Notes under the pieces: generated by a model
What the model saw: the letters and a program-made list of their open reading frames with translations, nothing else
The model's database searches: none
Told to the model about the DNA's origin: nothing
Assembly: GCA_947470205.1 (NCBI GenBank)
Contig: CANISK010000025.1
Location: forward strand, 1-11,786
Source of the DNA: Neisseriaceae bacterium
Lineage (GTDB): Bacteria; Pseudomonadota; Gammaproteobacteria; Burkholderiales; UBA11063
Length of the DNA: 11,786 bases
Direction of reading: 5' to 3'
Shown here: piece by piece, positions 8,001 to 11,786 of the stretch
How the letters are laid out: each line of letters begins with the position of its first letter
Position numbering within the stretch: the stretch's first letter is position 1
Translations under genes and position numbers: made by a program

Positions 8001-10184
8001 GTATTACTAGCCTACTACATAGCATCAATTAATATAGAATCCGTCTATCATGCCGTGATTGGTGGTAACTATAAACCATTTGAAGGGATATGTCTAACTG
8101 ACACCTTCCAATTAAATGAAAAATCGGAAGATTTAATAACTCCACAACTAGCAGATAATAACCACAGACGCAAAATTCAAAAAAAGCTACCGATTAGGGT
8201 ATTTATAGGCAATCCACCCTACTCTGCAGGACAAACAAGTGGTAATGATAACAATCAAAACATCAAGTACCCAAAGTTAGACAAGAGTATTGAGAATAGT
8301 TATGTAAAACATGGTACGGCAACTCTAAAAAACTCATTATATGATAGTTATATTAGAGCGTTTCGCTGGGCATCTGATCGTATTGATAAATATGGTGTTA
8401 TTGGTTTTATCACCAACGCAGGTTGGATAGATTCAAATTCAGCAGACGGTATGCGTAAATGCTTAAAAGATGAGTTTAGCACTATTTATATCTTTCATCT
8501 ACGAGGTGGTATTCGTGGACTTAGCGGAGATAATGCTAAAAAAGAAGGAGAAAATGTTTTTAATATAATGACTCCCGTTGCAATAACTGTTCTTGTTAAA
8601 AACCCAAATGCAAAAGAACAAGGCAAGATATATTTTTATGACATAGGCGAATATTTAAACCGTAAAGAAAAAATAGATAAAATTGTAGAATTAAAATCAT
8701 TATCCAACATTACTAAACAAAATCTATGGCAAGAAATTATTCCTGATAAATACAATGATTGGCTAAATCAAAGAGTGGAAGATTACTATGAACATATATC
8801 CATTGGAGACAAGAAAAATAAATCTGATATTTGTATTTTTGAGAATTATTCAAGAGGGTTGGCTACCAGTCGTGACGCTTGGGTATATAACTACTCAAAA
8901 ACTAAACTAACACAAAATATATCAAATATGATTGATTTTTATAACAGCGAGTTAGAGCGATACAAAAATAGTGAAGAAATAAAAAATCAACCCAATAAAT
9001 TAGCTGACGCAGAAAAATATGTCACAAATTTTGTGAATAATGATAATACAAAAATTGCTTGGTCTCGTGACTATAGATATGATATTTGTCGACAACAAAT
9101 TAAGAAATTAGATGTATTAAAAATTATCCAAGCATTATATAGACCATATGCAAAAACTTATTGTTTTTATGATAATCAAATTGCCATGGAATTATACCAA
9201 CTCCCAAAGATATTCCCAGAAGCTGGTATTGAGAATTTAGTTATTGGTGTTACTGGGCTTGGTTCAGCGAAAGATTTTTCTTCATTAATAAGTAATATTC
9301 TTCCAGATTTAGAGGTGGTCTCAAAATCACAACAATTTTCGATGTATTTATATGAACCGCATAATCAAGTTGCTGTTGCATATGACGCGGATAAGATGTT
9401 TGATGATGTTTATATTGTGACTGCACCAAGTGGGAAAGAATACAAGCGACGAGATGCTATTACTGATGCTGGGTTAAAGCATTTCACTGATTTTTATTCC
9501 TCCGCGAGTTCAGAAATGGATTCCCGCCTTCGCGGGAATGACAACAGAGATTCCCGCGAGGACTCCTGTCATTCCCGCGAAGGCGGGAATCCAGTCATTG
9601 AACCTAAAGCCGTGGCAATCTCCAAAGAAGATATATTCTACTACATCTACGGGTTATTACATTCAGAAGAATATAAAACCAAATATGCAGATAATTTAAC
9701 CAAAGCATTACCTAGAATCCCTCGCGTAAAAACCATTGCAGACTTTAGGGCTTTTGAACAAGCTGGGCGGAAGTTAGCTAAGCTACATCTTGATTATGAA
9801 AATGCGGAACAATATCAAGTAACCTTCACTAAAGATATATCTGGTTTAACGGATGCGGATTATTATGTAAAAAAAATGAAGTTTCCCAAAATTCTTAAGA
9901 AAGATGATAAATCTAAAATAGCTTATAATTCTAAAATCACAATAGAAAATATACCATTAGAAGCATATGAATATATAGTCAATGGAAAAAGTGCTATCGA
10001 GTGGGTTATGGAGCGTCAAGGGGTATCCACACATAAAGATAGCGGTATAGTGAATGATGCTAATGATTGGGCGATGGAAGCAATGAATAACGCTCGGTAT
10101 CCACTGGAATTATTATTAAGAGTTATTACAGTCAGCCTTGAGACGGTAAAAATAGTAAATAATTTACCAAAGTTGGATATATAG
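5007..10184 (+). CDS. Type ISP restriction-modification enzyme (single-chain nuclease, helicase/translocase, methyltransferase and specificity regions)
   Basis: This 1725-residue protein combines all restriction-modification functions in one chain, like LlaGI and LlaBIII (about 1570-1620 residues). These enzymes methylate adenine on one strand of an asymmetric site, translocate on DNA and cut when two enzymes collide head-on. Domains in order: Mrr-like PD-(D/E)xK nuclease with GIDLVA (D66) and VQCKFY (Q89, K91); SF2 helicase with Q-like motif RPHQTEAL (176-183), Walker A ACGTGKT (201-207), DEAH (349-352), TATPR (385-389), SEGVDVPSLD (568-577) and QSVGRVMR (593-600); an acidic, glycine-rich linker (about 693-722); N6-adenine methyltransferase with YTPVE (915-919), motif I DPFTGTGTF (949-957) and motif IV NPPY (1069-1072); then a target recognition region to the C-terminus. 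All catalytic motifs look intact. The ATG at 5007 has AAGG seven bases upstream (4996-4999). Residues 1504-1529 come from an inserted palindromic repeat. No separate modification or specificity gene lies nearby, as expected for this type. Confidence 0.95.
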   Translation: MSVIQEIFNNFRENSLTQREKGTSFEELVIYFLQQDKRYASQFTKVQSYKDWAKDNNQRGFDSGIDLVATNNEEYEEGGGGTGSFTAVQCKFYNTTSISKAGIDSFVAASDKNFFSRRILVDTSEKGLNLVVAAQLENSTKDFTRISLEQFENSSIDWVTYQKTSVVKHLPKKTSRPHQTEALHQTLKGFATSDRGKLLMACGTGKTFTALKIAENYIPENRAKENHAKQNKLVLFLVPSLALMSQTITEWVIETTTPLHLFAVCSDVKVGTRKKMMGDIAGTDIHDLAYPATTDAKKLADKIANKISIAKTTHPDKMTVVFSTYQSIDVIHNAQTQYGMRAFDLIICDEAHRTTGATLLGEDDAKFVRIHNNDFIKGAKRLYMTATPRIYIDQVKEKAKEKSADVYSMDDVATYGQVFYSLKFGEAVECGLLSDYKVLVLAVDETEVAKDIQKRLSDSEDGLKLDDATKMIGCYKALIKHGIEINSAHIQRAVAFCNSIKSSKLFTNEFGLVVKEYLSQYPDVSDVVCELQHVDGTMDATERTTKLSWLKENTKEACRILSNARCLSEGVDVPSLDAVMFIHGRKSQIDIVQSVGRVMRISPGKKLGYVIIPVGIPAGINADEALNTNVNYQIVWDVLNALRSHDERLDANINKIELLDNLSDKIEAIKDRIEIVATVKNLPQHKKKEDNTTGIGGGANSHDRGDDDDGDGGDSRDNKNNNINLAIDSKQIGQQGVLELTNDSIQRAILARIVDKCGTRTYWEDWANDISDIANKHITRIKVTLEDKSSTAYQKFQEFVDDLKDNINDSISNDEVIEMLAQHIITKPVFNALFNNYNFTEHNSISKSMQSVLDILDKHNINNEAQKLDKFYASVKRRADGINSPEAKQTIITDLYDKFFRNAFPRMTERLGIVYTPVECIDFIIHSVNDVLKQEFAQELGDQNTHIIDPFTGTGTFITRLMQSGLLSKKQLEYKYNLREKQFNGEKLYTTELHANEIVLLAYYIASINIESVYHAVIGGNYKPFEGICLTDTFQLNEKSEDLITPQLADNNHRRKIQKKLPIRVFIGNPPYSAGQTSGNDNNQNIKYPKLDKSIENSYVKHGTATLKNSLYDSYIRAFRWASDRIDKYGVIGFITNAGWIDSNSADGMRKCLKDEFSTIYIFHLRGGIRGLSGDNAKKEGENVFNIMTPVAITVLVKNPNAKEQGKIYFYDIGEYLNRKEKIDKIVELKSLSNITKQNLWQEIIPDKYNDWLNQRVEDYYEHISIGDKKNKSDICIFENYSRGLATSRDAWVYNYSKTKLTQNISNMIDFYNSELERYKNSEEIKNQPNKLADAEKYVTNFVNNDNTKIAWSRDYRYDICRQQIKKLDVLKIIQALYRPYAKTYCFYDNQIAMELYQLPKIFPEAGIENLVIGVTGLGSAKDFSSLISNILPDLEVVSKSQQFSMYLYEPHNQVAVAYDADKMFDDVYIVTAPSGKEYKRRDAITDAGLKHFTDFYSSASSEMDSRLRGNDNRDSREDSCHSREGGNPVIEPKAVAISKEDIFYYIYGLLHSEEYKTKYADNLTKALPRIPRVKTIADFRAFEQAGRKLAKLHLDYENAEQYQVTFTKDISGLTDADYYVKKMKFPKILKKDDKSKIAYNSKITIENIPLEAYEYIVNGKSAIEWVMERQGVSTHKDSGIVNDANDWAMEAMNNARYPLELLLRVITVSLETVKIVNNLPKLDI
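9517..9593. repeat. In-frame palindromic repeat element inside the type ISP gene (REP/MITE-like)
   Basis: Two perfect 27-base inverted arms (9517-9543 and 9567-9593) surround a 23-base spacer. Each arm is itself a hairpin: ATTCCCGC and GCGGGAAT form an 8-bp stem with a 4-base loop (9520-9539 and 9571-9590). The spacer carries a further partial unit, ATTCCCGCGAGGA (9550-9562). The GC content is far above that of the host gene. Translated in the host frame it gives residues 1504-1529, including the peptide SREGGNP, which is the familiar product of dispersed proteobacterial palindromic repeats of the ATTCCCGC...GCGGGAAT kind. The frame stays open through the insertion. Confidence 0.92.
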
Positions 10185-10203
10185 CCAATAAAATACTAAT
10201 TTT

Positions 10204-10238
10204 TACCCAAAATGGGGTGGTAATCAACATTGGGTTTT
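10204..10238 (+). terminator. Possible terminator downstream of the type ISP gene
   Basis: ACCCAA (10204-10209) pairs with TTGGGT (10230-10235), and the right arm runs into TTTT (10235-10238). It is placed about 20 bases after the stop codon. The loop is long (20 bases) and the stem short, so the call is tentative. An overlapping alternative stem is TTTACC (10236-10241) with GGTAAA (10252-10257). Confidence 0.35.
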
Positions 10239-10241
10239 ACC

Positions 10242-10275
10242 GCATATCCGGGGTAAATCGGCAATGAGAGTTTGA
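10242..10275 (-). repeat. Right copy of the inverted repeat bracketing the type ISP gene
   Basis: The reverse complement of this segment matches 4859-4892 at 29 of 34 positions, with the same exact 16-base core (10254-10269). The copy lies about 57 bases after the restriction gene stop. The pair defines a unit of about 5.4 kb containing only that gene. Confidence 0.75.
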
Positions 10276-10413
10276 TTTTTACGCTATAATCATAAAATTA
10301 TCATTACAAAACTGTCTAGTTTAACGCTTAATTCTTTAAAATATGAAAACCTACACAAAATCCCACCCATAGTCACTCTGTATCTCCAGCAATAACACCC
10401 AATCCTATTCAAA

Positions 10414-10444
10414 AGGACAGGGGTATATGCATACCCCTTATCCT
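10414..10444. repeat. Hairpin: 7-bp perfect stem with 4-base loop plus outer stem
   Basis: GGGGTAT (10420-10426) and ATACCCC (10431-10437) are perfect complements around ATGC. Outside them, AGGA (10414-10417) can pair with TCCT (10441-10444) across small internal loops. No T tract follows, so this is not an obvious terminator. Confidence 0.75.
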
Positions 10445-10464
10445 CTTGACTCCAATCCCCTGCA

Positions 10465-10483
10465 CTTAAGGCATCGCCTTAAG
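10465..10483. repeat. Hairpin: 8-bp perfect stem with 3-base loop
   Basis: CTTAAGGC (10465-10472) and GCCTTAAG (10476-10483) enclose ATC. No T-run follows. It is one of a closely spaced series of hairpins. Confidence 0.8.
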
Positions 10484-10512
10484 AATCGTATTTCTTGATT
10501 GATCATTGTTTA

Positions 10513-10526
10513 GTGGCTAAAGCCAC
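10513..10526. repeat. Hairpin GTGGC/GCCAC
   Basis: GTGGC (10513-10517) and GCCAC (10522-10526) pair around a 4-base loop. It is directly followed by TCTTTATTT, so it could act as a weak terminator, or it may simply be part of the structured region. Confidence 0.6.
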
Positions 10527-10532
10527 AGTCTT

Positions 10533-10769
10533 TATTTCCCCTGCGTAAAATTTACCGAGTAAAACACATATTATTATCGTTATCAAGGGTGAAGTGAACG
10601 ATGATAATAAAAATATCTGCGTAGCTTTGCTACTTGTATTTTTCTAATCACATAAAACTTTTTACATTTTTGACCTGAGGTAAAAAATCTAAAAACTTTT
10701 CTGCATGGTCGCCCTTGACAACGATAATAATACGCGTCTTTTTGTACGTCATGTTTCGCAGGGGAAATA
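10533..10769. repeat. Nested palindrome of about 237 bp (nonautonomous element or structured RNA candidate)
   Basis: The outermost arms TATTTCCCCTGCG (10533-10545) and its exact complement (10757-10769) are 13 bp. After nearly equal internal loops of 23 and 24 bases, a second pair of 24-base arms (10569-10592 and 10709-10732) matches at 22 positions. Inside lie two further structures: a hairpin at 10609-10643 (AAAAATA/TATTTTT outer stem, GTAGC/GCTAC inner stem) and a palindrome with 22-base arms at 10654-10675 and 10679-10700 (19 of 22 paired, 3-base loop). The left 24-base arm can alternatively pair locally: TTATTATC (10571-10578) with GATAATAA (10603-10610). The outer arms begin and end in TA, as in some miniature elements that insert at TA. 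I found no clear target duplication longer than TA. Confidence 0.75.
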
Positions 10770-10779
10770 TATATTTTTA

Positions 10780-10860
10780 TTATATACCCATGCATTTATC
10801 TTTCTATTAAGCATGTATTGATAATAAGACGCCTTTGGCGTCTACATTGTGGGTATATAA
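10780..10860. repeat. 11-bp perfect inverted repeat enclosing a 7-bp hairpin
   Basis: TTATATACCCA (10780-10790) is the exact complement of TGGGTATATAA (10850-10860). Between them, AGACGCC (10827-10833) and GGCGTCT (10837-10843) form a perfect stem around TTT. The arrangement repeats the nested architecture of the preceding palindrome on a smaller scale. Confidence 0.75.
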
Positions 10861-10865
10861 CTAGG

Positions 10866-10921
10866 TCTTTAACAATTTGGTGATTCTCGAATAAACTGCG
10901 AGCGTATGGGGTGCAGTCCCA
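10866..10921 (+). promoter_or_regulatory. boxA-like leader with two small hairpins, upstream of the methyltransferase gene
   Basis: TCTTTAACAATTT (10866-10878) matches the boxA antitermination segment of E. coli rRNA leaders as I remember it. It is followed by CTCG/CGAG (10886-10889 and 10899-10902), then by TGGGG (10907-10911) with TCCCA (10917-10921) around a 5-base loop. In rRNA operons boxA RNA recruits NusB and S10. A similar role here, helping polymerase through a long or structured transcript, is inference. No clear -35/-10 pair is seen just upstream. Confidence 0.4.
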
Positions 10922-10981
10922 GAGTATAAAGTGATTTAGTCTATGTATTCAATAATTATATTTAAAAAAGAAAGGCACATG

Positions 10982-11786
10982 ATGAACAACGGAGATTTCG
11001 AATTAGCAAAATTTGAGCAAGTGATCCATAATGCTACTGTGATTTTAGAACTTGCAAAATCAGAGCCTAGCATTGAGGTTTTAAAGCAATATAGAGGGTT
11101 TGGCGGAGTTGGGCAATGCTTTCACTCACAAAAACTAACAAGCATGATTTTGGCATCAATACGACACGTTTTTGGTGAACATCAAGAAATGGATATTTTA
11201 TCAAGCATTAAAAACACTTGCAAAAGTGCATACTATACACCATCAGAAATAATAAAGTTTATTTATAGTTATTTAGGGAATGTATGCAATTTTAAAGGTG
11301 GCGATATATTAGAGCCTTCTTGTGGAGTTGGGGCGTTTATAGAGCATATGCCAGAAGATATAAGGCAAAATAGCAATATAACGGCAATTGAGATAGACAT
11401 CATAACCAGTAAGATAATATCAAGCATATATCAGGGCGTAGAGGTTATTAATAAACCTCTACAAAAGGTTGATTTTGGTGGAACAAAATATGACCTAATT
11501 ATTGGTAATCCTCCGTACTCTTCGGAAGTCGTGGATGATATGGCAATGCCCGATATAAGTAACAATTATAGCATACATCACTATTTTTTAGCAAAGTGTA
11601 TTCGGTTGTTAAAAGATGATGGGATATTGGCTTTTGTGTTGCCTTCTTTTTGTATGGACATACCAAATAAGCATGTGCGTAATATAGTGGATAAAGAGGC
11701 TGTTTTAATTGATGCGATACGCTTACCAGATAACTTATTTTCTCATGCAAAGGTTACAATTGATATTCTCTTTTTTAGAAAAACTG
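10982..11786 (+). CDS. N-terminal part of an N6-adenine DNA methyltransferase, probably the large methylase/helicase (DarB-like) antirestriction type
   Basis: The gene runs off the window after 268 codons. Visible motifs fit a gamma-class N6-adenine methyltransferase: YYTPSEI (84-90), SAM-binding motif I ILEPSCGVGAFI (109-120), acidic motif II around E137, and catalytic NPPY (176-179) followed by HHYFL (199-203). Before the methylase core is YRGFGGVGQ (37-45), a glycine-rich signature typical of the very large plasmid and phage proteins in which this methylase is fused to a SNF2-type helicase and linked to antirestriction (P1 DarB-like). Whether the helicase part is present cannot be seen. 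Two adjacent ATGs occur at 10979 and 10982. The second is chosen because AAAGG (10971-10975) is then six bases away instead of three. The gene follows the structured leader and could be regulated by it. A plain orphan methyltransferase is the main alternative. Confidence 0.85.
   Translation, partial: MNNGDFELAKFEQVIHNATVILELAKSEPSIEVLKQYRGFGGVGQCFHSQKLTSMILASIRHVFGEHQEMDILSSIKNTCKSAYYTPSEIIKFIYSYLGNVCNFKGGDILEPSCGVGAFIEHMPEDIRQNSNITAIEIDIITSKIISSIYQGVEVINKPLQKVDFGGTKYDLIIGNPPYSSEVVDDMAMPDISNNYSIHHYFLAKCIRLLKDDGILAFVLPSFCMDIPNKHVRNIVDKEAVLIDAIRLPDNLFSHAKVTIDILFFRKT

Larger units (their letters stand above)
10185..10981. other. Long noncoding region dense in hairpins upstream of the terminal methyltransferase gene
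   Basis: This stretch of almost 800 bases has no gene that I can support. From 10276 to 10410 it is plain AT-rich sequence with one small stem (AAACT/AGTTT, 10309-10322) and a TATAAT at 10285-10290 that lacks a -35 box at normal spacing. From 10414 to 10860 at least seven separate inverted repeats follow one another, listed individually. A boxA-like leader (10866-10921) then precedes the start codon. Such density is typical of an origin or leading region, a structured RNA, or stacked palindromic elements. Confidence 0.7.

Noticed and set aside
10715..10720. Perfect TTGACA -35 hexamer
   Set aside because: No -10 box lies 16-18 bases downstream on double-stranded DNA, and the hexamer is part of the right arm of the palindrome.
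10533..10769. Retron or group II intron RNA
   Set aside because: No reverse transcriptase gene is visible in the window, and I recognise no intron boundary motifs.
10583..10795. Possible 70-residue minus-strand gene
   Set aside because: It lies almost wholly in the nested palindrome, has no ribosome site, and its unusual composition (many Arg, Tyr and Lys) looks like translated repeat sequence.
10185..10981. CRISPR array or tRNA gene in the hairpin-rich region
   Set aside because: The repeats are inverted and all different, with no regular direct repeat and spacer pattern, and no tRNA cloverleaf or CCA end could be traced.
11499..11750. Minus-strand frame of 83 codons opposite the terminal methyltransferase
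   Set aside because: It is antisense to a gene with clear catalytic motifs and has no features of its own.

Overview
The window is AT-rich DNA that looks like accessory DNA from a conjugative plasmid or an integrative conjugative element, probably of an AT-rich gammaproteobacterium. The mobility signal is direct: a full-length MOBF (TrwC/TraI-type) relaxase-helicase whose start codon overlaps the end of an upstream gene, as expected in a coupling protein-relaxase operon. The host guess is weaker. It rests on the base composition, an rrn-like boxA leader and a palindromic repeat that encodes 'SREGGNP' when translated.

Layout: 1-222 is the tail of an upstream gene, possibly the type IV coupling protein. 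216-3011 is the relaxase. 3012-3524 is noncoding, with a palindrome made of two opposed DnaA-box matches and several hairpins, including a perfect 15-bp inverted repeat. 3525-4667 is a 380-residue protein that I do not recognise. 4668-5006 is noncoding, with a terminator-like hairpin and one half of an inverted repeat whose partner lies beyond the next gene. 5007-10184 is a 1725-residue single-chain restriction-modification enzyme of the type ISP (LlaGI/LlaBIII) kind: Mrr-like nuclease, SF2 helicase, gamma-class N6-adenine methyltransferase, then target recognition region. A 77-bp palindromic repeat is inserted in frame near its C-terminus. 10185-10981 is a noncoding stretch full of hairpins, with a nested palindrome of about 237 bp, a second nested inverted repeat and a boxA-like leader. 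From 10982 to the window end runs the start of an N6-adenine methyltransferase of the large methylase/helicase (DarB-like, putative antirestriction) type.

How the genes fit together: the relaxase moves the element. The type ISP enzyme would protect a host that carries it against other DNA and favour its retention. The terminal methyltransferase, if it is the antirestriction type, would help the element on entry into a new host. The structured noncoding DNA just ahead of that gene is the most interesting part of the window. Candidate explanations are a nonautonomous palindromic mobile element, a structured RNA or leader with antitermination, or a single-stranded-DNA hairpin region used during conjugative entry.
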